From contig CAMAXI010000002.1 of the NCBI GenBank assembly GCA_945862165.1, forward strand, positions 267,918 through 331,917: 64,000 bases of DNA, written 5' to 3'. The notes under the pieces were generated by a model that worked only from the letters and a program-made list of their open reading frames with translations, did no database searches and was not told where the DNA came from. Shown piece by piece: positions 7,905 to 17,502 of the stretch. A program made the translations under genes and the position numbers. The DNA is from Chryseobacterium gleum. GTDB taxonomy: Bacteria > Bacteroidota > Bacteroidia > Flavobacteriales_D > Crocinitomicaceae. The stretch's first letter is position 1, and every line of letters starts with the position of its first letter.

Positions 7905-8891
7905 TTAATAGTATTTATGCTCGGTTAAGTAATTTTCAACGTAATCCTTTACGCCTTCTTCTAAAGTGTGAAATGGTATTTTGTATCCTGAAGAAACTAA
8001 CTTATTCATGTTTGCCTCCGTGAAATATTGGTATTTATCGCGTATATCAATTGGTGTATCAATGAATTCAATGTTTGGTTTTAAGTGCAATGCTTGGAAA
8101 GTATTTGTCGCTAAATCTAAGAAAGTACGCGCTTTTCCAGAACCTAAATTGTAAATCCCGGAAGTTGGTTTTTCGTTCATCAAATACATACACACTTCCA
8201 CTACATCTTTTACATACACGAAATCACGTAATTGTCCGCCATCCGTAAAATCAGGATTGTGCGAACGGAACAATTTCATGCCACCATTTGCTTTAATTTG
8301 ATTAAACGCATGGAAGATTACTGAAGCCATTCTTCCTTTGTGGTATTCGTTTGGACCATACACGTTAAAGAATTTTAAACCAGCCCAAAATGGTGGTTGT
8401 TTTTCTTGTTGTAAAGCCCAAATATCAAAGTCATTTTTAGAATCACCGTATGGATTCAATGGCTTCAATTTGGTAATTACATCATGATTATCTTCGTATC
8501 CAAACTCCCCTAAACCATAAGTCGCAGCAGAACTAGCATATACCAACGGGATCGAATGAGCTGCACAGAAATTCCATAGCATTTGTGTGTATTCCACATT
8601 CAACGCATCAAAAATTGCCTTATCAAACTCTGTAGTATCTGTACGTGCGCCAATGTGAAAAATGATGTCGATTTGTTTTTGGTTTGTCGCTAACCAATCT
8701 GCCAATACTCCACGTTCTACTTTTGCTTCGAAGATTTTCCCTTCTAAGTTCTTATCTTTTTCGTGTTTCGTGAAATCATCTACAACTACTACATTGTTAA
8801 AACCTGCTTGGTTTAGTTTGCTTACTAAACAGCTACCTATGAATCCTGCTGCTCCTGTTACTATAATCATCTTTTTTATCTTTTGTGACAT
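7905..8891 (-). CDS. hldD: ADP-glyceromanno-heptose 6-epimerase
   Basis: A 328-residue extended short-chain dehydrogenase. It has the NAD(P)-binding GAAGFIGS loop near the N-terminus, a serine/threonine region VYASSAATYG and the catalytic YxxxK in NPYGDSKND. RMASVIFHAFNQ and FRSHNPDFTDGGQLRDFVYV are characteristic of ADP-L-glycero-D-manno-heptose-6-epimerase (RfaD/HldD), which acts in LPS inner-core heptose synthesis. Two starts are possible, ATG at 8891 and ATG at 8870 (MIIVTGAAG); the latter begins right at the Rossmann fold. The other heptose genes are not in the window. Confidence 0.88.
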   Translation of the reverse strand: MSQKIKKMIIVTGAAGFIGSCLVSKLNQAGFNNVVVVDDFTKHEKDKNLEGKIFEAKVERGVLADWLATNQKQIDIIFHIGARTDTTEFDKAIFDALNVEYTQMLWNFCAAHSIPLVYASSAATYGLGEFGYEDNHDVITKLKPLNPYGDSKNDFDIWALQQEKQPPFWAGLKFFNVYGPNEYHKGRMASVIFHAFNQIKANGGMKLFRSHNPDFTDGGQLRDFVYVKDVVEVCMYLMNEKPTSGIYNLGSGKARTFLDLATNTFQALHLKPNIEFIDTPIDIRDKYQYFTEANMNKLVSSGYKIPFHTLEEGVKDYVENYLTEHKYY

Positions 8892-9020
8892 ATATAAATT
8901 GCTTTTTCTTCGTTCAACATCAAAATTAAACTCCTCATATACTAAGGTATACTGCGGATTTAATTTCTTGTTTGCCTCAAAAAATCTAATTTATAAAAGC
9001 CACTATGTTCAATTAATACT

Positions 9021-10772
9021 TTATTTTTCCCTTTTTAAAAATTGAATTTCATATAACTTCTTATAAAATCCATCGATTTGCAATAATTCATGGTGGGATC
9101 CTTGTTCTACCAATTCTCCTTTATCTACTACAACTATTTTATCCGCTTTTTGGATGGTGGAAAGTCGGTGTGCAATGACAATCGACGTTCTTCCTTCTGT
9201 TAATTTTTCTGTTGCACGTTGTATCATTTCTTCCGATTCGTTGTCTACGCTAGACGTTGCTTCGTCTAATATCAAAATGGAAGGATTGTAGACATACGCA
9301 CGAATAAATGAAAGCAATTGACGCTGACCCACAGACAAGACGCCTCCTCTTTCGCCAACGTGGTAATCATAACCATTTGGTAATTTCATTATAAAATCGT
9401 GTGCACCCACCGCTTTTGAGGCATCCATGACTTGCTCCAAACTAATCGAAGGGTCACGCAAGGTAATGTTGTGGTAAATCGAATCGGAAAACAAAAATAC
9501 ATCTTGTAATACGATTGCAATGTTTTTTCGCAGAACATCCAATTGAATGTCTTGTAAATTAGTAGTTCCAATGAAAATATCGCCTTTTTGGTATTCGTAA
9601 AAACGTCCCAATAAATTCACAATAGTAGATTTTCCTGCACCCGTAGCACCAACAAAAGCAACTGTTTTTCCTTTTTCGATGTTTAGGTTAATATTTTTTA
9701 ATACCCAATCTTCGTATTTATAAGCAAAATGAAGGTTTTGGAAATGAATATCCAGATGAAAATCTAGTTGTGTAATTGTTCCATCTTTTTGGGTATGTTC
9801 GTTCAAATCTAAAACTTCAAAAACGCGTTCTGCGCGCACAATTCCACGTTGTAGGATATTAAATTTATCCGCTAATTGACGAATCGGCCGGAACAGCATA
9901 TTTACCCACAAGGTGAAGGAAATAATTTCCCCATACATTTGTTCTGGATTCGGAGGAACATCCCCCATAAATTGAAATGCGCCCCACACCAATAAAAACG
10001 CAATGGAAAGCGAACTTAAAATTTCTACTACCGGAAAGAAAATCGAGAAAGCCCATACCGCATTAATGTGTGCTTTTTTATGGTCTTGATTGATTTCATC
10101 AAACAATTTTTCTTCTTGTTTTTCTCGAGAGAAAAGTTGCACAATTGCCATTCCTGAGATGTGTTCTTGCACAAACGAACTTAAACGAGTGACTTGCAAA
10201 CGTTCTTGTTGAAAGGATTTTTTCATCGCATTAGCAAAAATACGGGTAGCTATAAGTAATAGTGGAATTGGAATTAAGGTCAATAAAGTCAATTGCCAAT
10301 TACTAAAAAACATGATGAAAATTACGAAAAACAACATTAGGAAATCGCCTACAATTTCAATCATTCCTGAAGAAAACACTTCTGCAATCGCTTCAATGTC
10401 AGAAATTAATCGTGTCACCAACGAACCAATAGGTGTTTGGTCGAAATACTTCATACGAAAGGAAAGCATGTGCTTAAATAACTTTTGACGGATGTCGCGA
10501 ATGATGGATTGTGCCAATAAATTACTCACCAAAGCATTAAAGAATTGAAACACTCCTTCTAAAACCAACAAGCCTAAAATCAATAAAGACCAATGTAATA
10601 ATGCATCCGGATTTTTGGTAGAAATAATGTATTTATCTACCATCTGTCCGATTAATTTTGGTCGCATAGGACCTACTATCGAAAGGGTTATCGTACAAAT
10701 AAATGAATAAATCATCAAACGTTTGTAGTTCTTTACAAACTTCAACAGACGTTTAAAAACATTAAAATCCAT
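9021..10772 (-). CDS. MsbA/MdlB-like ABC exporter (fused permease and ATPase)
   Basis: A half-transporter of 583 residues. The N-terminal ~310 residues hold six membrane helices of the type I exporter fold. The ATPase domain carries Walker A (GATGAGKST), a Q-loop (VLQDVFLFSD), a signature LSVGQRQL (Val replaces the usual second Gly), Walker B (ILILDEATSSVD) and the H-loop (IVIAHRLSTI). It probably works as a homodimer exporting lipids or drugs. The ATG at 10772 (MDFNVFKRL) is preferred over one at 10790. It is oriented away from upp and ends about 130 bases before hldD. Confidence 0.9.
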   Translation of the reverse strand: MDFNVFKRLLKFVKNYKRLMIYSFICTITLSIVGPMRPKLIGQMVDKYIISTKNPDALLHWSLLILGLLVLEGVFQFFNALVSNLLAQSIIRDIRQKLFKHMLSFRMKYFDQTPIGSLVTRLISDIEAIAEVFSSGMIEIVGDFLMLFFVIFIMFFSNWQLTLLTLIPIPLLLIATRIFANAMKKSFQQERLQVTRLSSFVQEHISGMAIVQLFSREKQEEKLFDEINQDHKKAHINAVWAFSIFFPVVEILSSLSIAFLLVWGAFQFMGDVPPNPEQMYGEIISFTLWVNMLFRPIRQLADKFNILQRGIVRAERVFEVLDLNEHTQKDGTITQLDFHLDIHFQNLHFAYKYEDWVLKNINLNIEKGKTVAFVGATGAGKSTIVNLLGRFYEYQKGDIFIGTTNLQDIQLDVLRKNIAIVLQDVFLFSDSIYHNITLRDPSISLEQVMDASKAVGAHDFIMKLPNGYDYHVGERGGVLSVGQRQLLSFIRAYVYNPSILILDEATSSVDNESEEMIQRATEKLTEGRTSIVIAHRLSTIQKADKIVVVDKGELVEQGSHHELLQIDGFYKKLYEIQFLKREK

Positions 10773-10889
10773 TTTCGATTCCTTACGCATTGTACAAATT
10801 TAATAGAAAAGATTGGTTGATTTTCTAATAATGTAGGTTCAAGAATAAATTGTTGTCTTTTTTATTTTAACTTTACAAAAAGCACAGTT

Positions 10890-11537
10890 ATGATTATCAA
10901 TTTTAGCGAAAACAAATCCATCGTTGGTCCTATTTTAGCGGAATTACGCGATGTACAGATTCAGAAAGATTCCATGCGTTTCAGAAAAAATCTAGAGCGT
11001 TTAGGAGAAATTTTGGCGTATGAAGTTTCTAAAAAATTAGATTACACAACACAAGTTGTTACAACTCCCCTTGGTCAATCCAATGAATATCAATTGGTTG
11101 AACAACCTATTTTAGCTACGATTTTACGTGCAGGTTTACCTATGCACCAAGGATTTTTAAATGTCTTTGATAAAGCAGATTCTGCATTTGTTTCTGCATA
11201 CCGCAAACATGTTCACAACGATGAATTTGAAATTCATGTGGAATATGTTGCCGCTCCAACGTTTGAAGGAAAAGCATTAATTATCGTTGACCCAATGTTA
11301 GCAACTGGTAGCTCGATGGTGAGTGTATACAAAGCACTGTTAAAGCAAGGAAATCCGGGAAAATTATTTATCGTTTCAGCGATTGCTTCGCCAGAAGCAT
11401 TAGAATACTTAAAAAACTATTTACCAGAATCTACACAATATTTTGTTGGGGCAATTGACCAAGAATTGACTGCGCAAGCATACATTGTACCAGGTATGGG
11501 CGATGCAGGAGATTTGGCATTTGGTATTAAATGTTAG
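10890..11537 (+). CDS. upp: Uracil phosphoribosyltransferase
   Basis: A 215-residue salvage enzyme that makes UMP from uracil and PRPP. The PRPP-binding motif is VDPMLATGSSMVS, and the uracil-specific C-terminal loop GMGDAGDLAFG is intact. IVGPILAELRD at the start and ILRAGLPMHQGFLNVF are family signatures. It heads a plus-strand series with a small membrane protein and a YjjG-type nucleotidase, so the neighbourhood deals partly with pyrimidine nucleotides. A weak promoter-like TAACTTTA lies at 10868-10875. Confidence 0.95.
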   Translation: MIINFSENKSIVGPILAELRDVQIQKDSMRFRKNLERLGEILAYEVSKKLDYTTQVVTTPLGQSNEYQLVEQPILATILRAGLPMHQGFLNVFDKADSAFVSAYRKHVHNDEFEIHVEYVAAPTFEGKALIIVDPMLATGSSMVSVYKALLKQGNPGKLFIVSAIASPEALEYLKNYLPESTQYFVGAIDQELTAQAYIVPGMGDAGDLAFGIKC

Positions 11538-11548
11538 TTCATTAAACA

Positions 11549-12019
11549 ATGAATTTCGCAACCTACAGCACCTTCTTTTTACTATCCATGGTAAAATTTT
11601 TGTTCACACCTTTCGGTGGACCAGCTGCAGGATTGACATTTTTCGAAACGTATTTTTCCTGTTTAGCAGGAGGAATTTTTAGTGGAACTATCTTCTATTT
11701 TTTAGGAGAATTTTTATTAAAAAAAGCGCGCGCTAAAAAACTTGCAGCTTACCAAGCGTCTATAAAAAATGGTGTTCCCATCAAACAAAAAAAGACATTT
11801 ACTCCTCTTAATAAAGGGGTGGTCAAAATGAAACGTAAACTTGGAATTGTAGGAATTTCGTTTTTTGCTCCCTTATTTATGTCTGTACCTGTTGGAACCA
11901 TTGTAAGTGCTAAATTTTTCGGAAAAAATAAATTCACCTACCCACTAATCGTACTCGGAATGGTATGTAATGGACTGTTAACCACAGGTATTGCGTTTGC
12001 AATTGCTTCTTTCTTCTAA
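11549..12019 (+). CDS. Small conserved-type membrane protein of unknown function
   Basis: A 156-residue protein with an N-terminal membrane helix, a second helix around FLAGG-like residues 38-58, a basic cytosolic loop (KKARAKKLAAYQ...KMKRKLG), and two C-terminal helices (VGISFFAPLFMSVPVGTIVSAKFF; LIVLGMVCNGLLTTGIAFAIASFF). I do not recognise a named family. It begins 11 bases after upp, and its stop codon overlaps the start of the next gene (TAATG). It is therefore part of a tight operon and translationally linked to the HAD nucleotidase. Confidence 0.7.
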   Translation: MNFATYSTFFLLSMVKFLFTPFGGPAAGLTFFETYFSCLAGGIFSGTIFYFLGEFLLKKARAKKLAAYQASIKNGVPIKQKKTFTPLNKGVVKMKRKLGIVGISFFAPLFMSVPVGTIVSAKFFGKNKFTYPLIVLGMVCNGLLTTGIAFAIASFF

Positions 12020-12720
12020 TGATTTTTCTCAAACACGTATTTTTTGATTTAGACAGAACATTATGGGATTTCGAACAAAATTCTCGAAATGCCTTGCAGA
12101 AAATTTACGACCAACACGAGTTATCAAAACATTTCGATCATTTTTTACATTTTCATAAAGTCTACCACAACATCAATAATGACTTATGGAAGAAATATGG
12201 GAAAGGAAAAATTACCAAAGATGATTTGCGGATTGTTCGTTTTCAAAAAACATTGGAGCGTGTGGAAGTCTATAATTTAGCCTTTGCGGACAAACTAAAC
12301 ATTGACTACGTAGCAACAGCACCTAAAGAAACCATCTTATTTCCAAATGCAACAGAAACATTAATTGAACTCAAAAAACGCTATCAATTACACATCATCA
12401 CAAATGGTTTTGAAGAAGCACAATTTGTAAAACTAAAAGCATCCAACCTGTTTGATTTTTTTGATGTTATTGTTTGTTCTGAAATGGTGGGTAAAACGAA
12501 ACCACATCGCGACATTTTTCAGTATGCGTTAACACAAGCCAAAGCAACTCCTCAAGAAAGTGTGATGATTGGTGACGACCATACCACAGATATACTTGGA
12601 GCAATTCAAGTGGGTATGCAAGCCATTTTATTTGATCCAAACGAAAAACACCGAAAATCAGCAGGACAACATAAAATTAAAAACCTAGGAGAATTACCCT
12701 ATTTACTGACAACGCTATAA
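12019..12720 (+). CDS. YjjG-type HAD pyrimidine 5'-nucleotidase
   Basis: A 233-residue haloacid dehalogenase-superfamily phosphatase. Motif I is FFDLDRTLWDFE, with the Trp and Phe typical of the YjjG/YfnB branch. Motif II is HIITNG, motif III Lys lies in GKTKPHRDIF, and motif IV is MIGDDHTTDILGA. YjjG enzymes hydrolyse (non-canonical) pyrimidine nucleoside monophosphates. The start ATG overlaps the stop of the upstream membrane protein by one base. Placement after upp suits a pyrimidine housekeeping role. Confidence 0.87.
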   Translation: MIFLKHVFFDLDRTLWDFEQNSRNALQKIYDQHELSKHFDHFLHFHKVYHNINNDLWKKYGKGKITKDDLRIVRFQKTLERVEVYNLAFADKLNIDYVATAPKETILFPNATETLIELKKRYQLHIITNGFEEAQFVKLKASNLFDFFDVIVCSEMVGKTKPHRDIFQYALTQAKATPQESVMIGDDHTTDILGAIQVGMQAILFDPNEKHRKSAGQHKIKNLGELPYLLTTL

Positions 12721-12740
12721 AAATTAAGTGATTAGTTAAG

Positions 12741-13883
12741 ATGGCCTCTAAATGCAAACATATCTATATTTCTGTTAGTAACGACTTGGTAACCGACCAA
12801 CGTGTACATAAGGTATGTGAAACGATTTGTTCTAATTTCCCAGAATATAAAATCACCTTAATAGGACGCTTAAAAAAAGATAGTAAACCTGTAAATCAGC
12901 GTGCTTACAACGTACATCGTATGTCGTTACGTTTTGAAAAAGGATTTACATTTTATGCAGAATACAATTTGCGGTTGTTTTTATACTTATTATTCAAACC
13001 TCGAGGTGTTTACTTTTCCAATGATTTAGACACTTTGCTGCCAAACTTTTTACTTTCAAAAATCAAAGGGAGTGCGTTAATTTACGATAGTCATGAATAC
13101 TTCACGGAAGTCCCAGAGTTAATTGGTCGTGATAGAGTGCGTGCCATTTGGTTGCGGATTGAATCATACATTTTGCCCAAACTTAAAACGATGTTTACCG
13201 TCAACGAAACATTAGCAAAAATATATTCCGAAAAATACCATATTCCAGTGCATGCTGTTCGAAACGTCCCGAAAATTAGTGGATATGTAAAAAGTTCAGA
13301 GGATAATCATGTTCGCGAAAAATATGGCATTTCTTCAATAGATCATTTGATTATTTACCAAGGTGCTGTAAACAAAGACCGTGGTTTGGAAGAATTGATA
13401 GAGGCGTTTGCGCTTTTACCTTCCACCTTTCACCTATTGATTATTGGAACTGGAGACGTGCACCAAGCGTTAGTGGAAAAAATCAAAATATTGAAATTAA
13501 AACAGGTGCATTTCTTAGGACAAATTCCATTTAGTGAACTTGCAGCCTATACAATTCAAGCGGATTTAGGTGTTTCTTTGGAAAAATCTACCAACTTAAA
13601 TTACCGGTATGCCTTGCCCAATAAAGTGTTTGATTACCTCGTATCTGGGGTTCCAATTTTGGTAAGTCCATTAACAGAATTGTGCGCTATTTTAGAAAAA
13701 CACGATGTTGGAAAACTTCTACCTTCCCACGAACCAAAAGAAATTGCCGTTACCATTGAAACTATCTTTGCTAACCAAAATCAATTAGCAATTTGGAAAG
13801 AAAACACCCAAAAAGCAAGCGAAGAATATTGTTGGGAAAATGAAGAGAAAAAGTTGGTCGATCGACTTTTGGAGATTTTATAA
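12741..13883 (+). CDS. Glycosyltransferase family 4-like protein
   Basis: A 380-residue GT-B fold glycosyltransferase. The N-terminal half has an acceptor-side Rossmann fold (NDLVTDQRVHKV) with the distinctive LIYDSHEYFTEVPEL. The C-terminal half shows donor-binding features: IIYQGAVNKDRGLEELIEAF, LLIIGTGD, VHFLGQIPFSEL and the YRYALPNKVFDYLVSGVPI stretch typical of GT4 enzymes. It probably uses a nucleotide sugar to build a cell-surface polysaccharide. No signal peptide; cytosolic or membrane-peripheral. The acceptor is unknown and no polysaccharide cluster surrounds it. Confidence 0.85.
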   Translation: MASKCKHIYISVSNDLVTDQRVHKVCETICSNFPEYKITLIGRLKKDSKPVNQRAYNVHRMSLRFEKGFTFYAEYNLRLFLYLLFKPRGVYFSNDLDTLLPNFLLSKIKGSALIYDSHEYFTEVPELIGRDRVRAIWLRIESYILPKLKTMFTVNETLAKIYSEKYHIPVHAVRNVPKISGYVKSSEDNHVREKYGISSIDHLIIYQGAVNKDRGLEELIEAFALLPSTFHLLIIGTGDVHQALVEKIKILKLKQVHFLGQIPFSELAAYTIQADLGVSLEKSTNLNYRYALPNKVFDYLVSGVPILVSPLTELCAILEKHDVGKLLPSHEPKEIAVTIETIFANQNQLAIWKENTQKASEEYCWENEEKKLVDRLLEIL

Positions 13884-13901
13884 AATTCCCCTCAAATTTC
13901 T

Positions 13902-13909
13902 TATCTTTG
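13902..13909 (+). promoter_or_regulatory. -7 box (TATCTTTG) upstream of ileS
   Basis: TATCTTTG is a perfect match to the Bacteroidota -7 consensus TAnnTTTG and lies 26 bases before the ileS ATG. No clear TTTG -33 element is found at the expected spacing. Confidence 0.5.
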
Positions 13910-13935
13910 TTACTTGTCACCAAATTTTTGATTGA

Positions 13936-16900
13936 ATGAGCACAAAATACAACGAATACAAAGGGTTGAATCTACCAGAAGTCGCTAAAAACGTACTAGA
14001 AAAATGGGAAAATCAACAAGTGTTTGAGAAATCCATGTCAACACGCGAAGGACACAAACCATTCGTGTTTTTTGAAGGACCACCTTCCGCAAATGGACTT
14101 CCAGGTATTCACCACGTAATGGCACGTTCAATCAAAGATATTTTTTGTCGTTACAAAACCTTAAAAGGGTTTCAAGTAAAACGTAAGGCTGGTTGGGATA
14201 CACATGGTTTACCAATCGAATTAGGCGTTGAAAAAGAATTAGGAATTACCAAAGAAGATATCGGCAGCAAAATTTCGGTGGAAGATTATAACAAAGCCTG
14301 CAAGGAAACTGTAATGCGTTATACCGATATTTGGAACAACCTTACCCAACAAATGGGATATTGGGTGGACATGAATGATCCTTATATTACCTACGATTCC
14401 AAATACATGGAATCTGTTTGGTGGTTGTTAGGGCAACTATACGAGAAAAACTTAATTTACAAAGGATACACCATTCAACCGTATTCCCCTAAAGCGGGCA
14501 CTGGATTATCATCCCATGAAATCAATCAACCAGGGTGTTATCAAGATGTGAAAGATACAACAGTGGTGGCACAGTTTAAGGTGGTAAATCCTTTGGATAC
14601 ACCATTTGGGAATGCCGTAGAGCCACAATGCCTTGTGGCTCTACTGGCATGGACGACAACCCCTTGGACACTTCCATCCAATACTGCATTGTGTGTTGGA
14701 CCAAAAATTGAATACGTATTGGTGAAATCCTTCAACCAATATACCTTCGAACCAATCAATGTTATCTTAGCGAAAAACTTGGTAGGTTACCAATTCGGAA
14801 AAGGATTTACCGCAGTAACTTCTATTGAAGAATTGGCGTCTTACAAACAAGGTGATAAAACCATTCCTTTCTTCGTTGCAGGAGAATGTCTGGGTACAGA
14901 TTTAGTTGGCATCAAATACGAACAATTATTGCCTTTCGTGCTTCCGGATGAAACACCAGAAGAAGCGTTTAGAGTAATCAGTGGTGATTTCGTAACTACT
15001 TCCGATGGTACGGGTATCGTTCACATTGCTCCGACTTTTGGTGCGGACGATGCGCGCGTAGCTGCCGACGCAGGTGTACCAGGTATGTTAGTAAAAGACG
15101 AACATGGAAATTTAGTTCCATTGGTAGATTTACAAGGTAAATTCCGTCCAGAAGTTGGTCCTTTTGCTGGAATGTACGTGAAAAACGAATATTACAACGA
15201 CGGAGAAGCACCAGAACGTTCGGCAGATGTTCAGATTGCCATCTTATTGAAAGAAGAAAATAAAGCATTTGCGGTAGCGAAATACGAACACAGCTACCCA
15301 CACTGTTGGAGAACAGACAAACCAGTATTGTATTACCCATTAGATTCTTGGTTCATCAAAGCGACTGCTGCGAAAGAACGCATGATGGAATTAAACAAAA
15401 CAATCAACTGGAAACCAGAATCTACTGGAACAGGACGTTTTGGAAAATGGTTGGAAAATCTTAACGATTGGAACCTTTCTAGATCGCGTTATTGGGGTAT
15501 CCCAATTCCAATTTGGTCGACAAAAGAAGGCGATGAACGAATCATCATTTCTTCGGTAGAGCAATTGAAAAACGAATGCGATAAAGCAGTACAAGCGGGT
15601 GTAATGGCAACAAACCCATTGGCTGACTTTGTTATAGGTGATATGTCAAACGAAAACTATGCAAAAATCGATTTACATAAAAACTATGTAGATACAATTA
15701 CCTTAGTTTCTGCGACTGGTAAACCTATGCAACGCGAAGCTGACTTAATCGACGTTTGGTTTGATTCTGGTTCGATGCCGTATGCACAATGGCACTATCC
15801 ATTTGAAAATAAAGAATACATCGACAATCACGCGAGTTTCCCAGCAGACTTTATCGCAGAAGGTGTAGACCAAACACGTGGATGGTTCTATACCCTTCAC
15901 GCCATTGCGACGATGGTATTCGACAAAGTAGCCTACAAAAACGTTATTTCTAATGGATTAGTGTTAGACAAAAACGGACAAAAAATGTCGAAACGTTTAG
16001 GAAATGCTGTGGACCCATTTACGACTTTAGATAAATTTGGTCCAGATGCGACTCGTTGGTACATGATTACCAATGCACAACCATGGGATAACTTAAAATT
16101 TGACTTAGACGGAATTACAGAGGTGCAACGTAAATTCTTCGGAACGTTATACAACACCTACTCGTTCTTTACATTGTATGCGAATATCGATGGGTTTGAT
16201 TATGCTGCAGCAGATTTAGACATCAACGAGCGACCAGAAATTGATCGTTGGATTATCTCACAACTTCATTCCTTGATTCAAAATGTGGATGAAGCGTATG
16301 AGACATTCGAGCCAACAAAAGCAGGCCGTTTGATTCAAGATTTCGTAACGGATCAATTATCGAATTGGTATGTGCGTTTGTGTCGTAGAAGATTCTGGAA
16401 AAGCGATGATTCGAAAGATAAATTGTCGGCTTACCAAACATTGTATACCTGTTTGGAAACTGTCTCCATTTTAGGAGCGCCAATCGCACCATTCTTTATG
16501 GATCAACTATTCAGCGATTTAAATGCTGTTACGAAACGTCACGATGTGATTTCTGTACATTTAGCAGACTTCCCGAAAGTAAATACAGCATTGATTGATA
16601 AAGCATTAGAAACACAAATGGACATCGCACAACGTGTTTCTTCTTTGGTATTAGGTATTCGTAAGAAAGAACGTATTCGAGTACGTCAACCGCTACAAAC
16701 GATTATGGTTCCTACCTTAAATCAAACATTCTCAGACAACATTACGCATGTGAAAGAGTTGATTTTATCGGAAGTAAACGTGAAAGAATTACGTTTATTA
16801 GAAGAAGGAAGTGGGGTGTTGGTAAAAAGCATCAAACCCAACTTTAAAACGATTGGTCCGAAATACGGTAAACAAATGAAGTCTATCGCTGCGTTAGTTG

Positions 16901-17346
16901 GCAAAATGACCGCAGAAGACATTGCTATTGTTGAGAAAAACCAAGGTTGGTCGGGCGACATCGATGGAGAAAACATCGTGTTAGACATCAACGACTTTGA
17001 AATCTTAGCACAAGACATCCCAGGATGGTTGGTAAGTACCGAAGGCGGATTAACGGTTGCCTTAGACATTACAATTTCTGAAGAATTAAAATCGGAAGGT
17101 ATTGCGCGTGAGTTAGTAAACCGCGTACAAAATTTACGTAAAGATTCTGGTTTGGAAGTGACAGATAAAATTCGTTTGACCGTAGAATGTGCGAGTGAAA
17201 TTCAAGCTGCCATTGCGCAAAATGAAGAGTATGTTTGCAATGAGGTGTTAGCTACAGAAATTTCATTTGGTTCATTTGACGGTGAAGCGTTAATCGTGGA
17301 TTTAGTGGAAGAAGGAGATGCGAAGATTGGGTTGGTGAAGAATTAA
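13936..17346 (+). CDS. ileS: Isoleucyl-tRNA synthetase, with a swapped GxHH signature
   Basis: A 1136-residue class I aminoacyl-tRNA synthetase of the longer, eukaryote-like IleRS2 type. It shows PPSANGLPGIHHV at the signature position (G57-I58-H59-H60 where most have H-x-G-H), GWDTHGLPIE, an editing domain (AWTTTPWTLPSNTALCVG), the EGVDQTRGWFYTLH block, the KMSK motif at 683-686 (KMSKRLGN), and a long C-terminal anticodon-binding region. It charges tRNA-Ile. IleRS2 enzymes resist mupirocin, and the swapped motif has been associated with particularly strong resistance. A terminator hairpin follows. Confidence 0.97.
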   Translation: MSTKYNEYKGLNLPEVAKNVLEKWENQQVFEKSMSTREGHKPFVFFEGPPSANGLPGIHHVMARSIKDIFCRYKTLKGFQVKRKAGWDTHGLPIELGVEKELGITKEDIGSKISVEDYNKACKETVMRYTDIWNNLTQQMGYWVDMNDPYITYDSKYMESVWWLLGQLYEKNLIYKGYTIQPYSPKAGTGLSSHEINQPGCYQDVKDTTVVAQFKVVNPLDTPFGNAVEPQCLVALLAWTTTPWTLPSNTALCVGPKIEYVLVKSFNQYTFEPINVILAKNLVGYQFGKGFTAVTSIEELASYKQGDKTIPFFVAGECLGTDLVGIKYEQLLPFVLPDETPEEAFRVISGDFVTTSDGTGIVHIAPTFGADDARVAADAGVPGMLVKDEHGNLVPLVDLQGKFRPEVGPFAGMYVKNEYYNDGEAPERSADVQIAILLKEENKAFAVAKYEHSYPHCWRTDKPVLYYPLDSWFIKATAAKERMMELNKTINWKPESTGTGRFGKWLENLNDWNLSRSRYWGIPIPIWSTKEGDERIIISSVEQLKNECDKAVQAGVMATNPLADFVIGDMSNENYAKIDLHKNYVDTITLVSATGKPMQREADLIDVWFDSGSMPYAQWHYPFENKEYIDNHASFPADFIAEGVDQTRGWFYTLHAIATMVFDKVAYKNVISNGLVLDKNGQKMSKRLGNAVDPFTTLDKFGPDATRWYMITNAQPWDNLKFDLDGITEVQRKFFGTLYNTYSFFTLYANIDGFDYAAADLDINERPEIDRWIISQLHSLIQNVDEAYETFEPTKAGRLIQDFVTDQLSNWYVRLCRRRFWKSDDSKDKLSAYQTLYTCLETVSILGAPIAPFFMDQLFSDLNAVTKRHDVISVHLADFPKVNTALIDKALETQMDIAQRVSSLVLGIRKKERIRVRQPLQTIMVPTLNQTFSDNITHVKELILSEVNVKELRLLEEGSGVLVKSIKPNFKTIGPKYGKQMKSIAALVGKMTAEDIAIVEKNQGWSGDIDGENIVLDINDFEILAQDIPGWLVSTEGGLTVALDITISEELKSEGIARELVNRVQNLRKDSGLEVTDKIRLTVECASEIQAAIAQNEEYVCNEVLATEISFGSFDGEALIVDLVEEGDAKIGLVKN

Positions 17347-17369
17347 GATTGATTGAGATAAATGATAGG

Positions 17370-17398
17370 ATGGTCGCAAATTTTGCGGCCATTTTTTG
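17370..17398 (+). terminator. Terminator of ileS
   Basis: ATGGTCGCAA (17370-17379) and TTGCGGCCAT (17383-17392) form a stem with one T-G wobble, followed by TTTTTTG. It lies 23 bases after the ileS stop codon. Confidence 0.75.
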
Positions 17399-17502
17399 TT
17401 TTATAATTCACCTCCATCCACTTTATTTCCCCCTTCATCGATTTTATTGCCACTCCTCTTTTTCCTTTTCTTATCTTTAATCATTCTTAATAATGCTTAC
17501 CT

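Noticed and set aside
11549..12019. Assigning the small membrane protein after upp as a uracil transporter
   Set aside because: It has about four helices and 156 residues, far smaller than uracil permeases, and has no transporter motifs.
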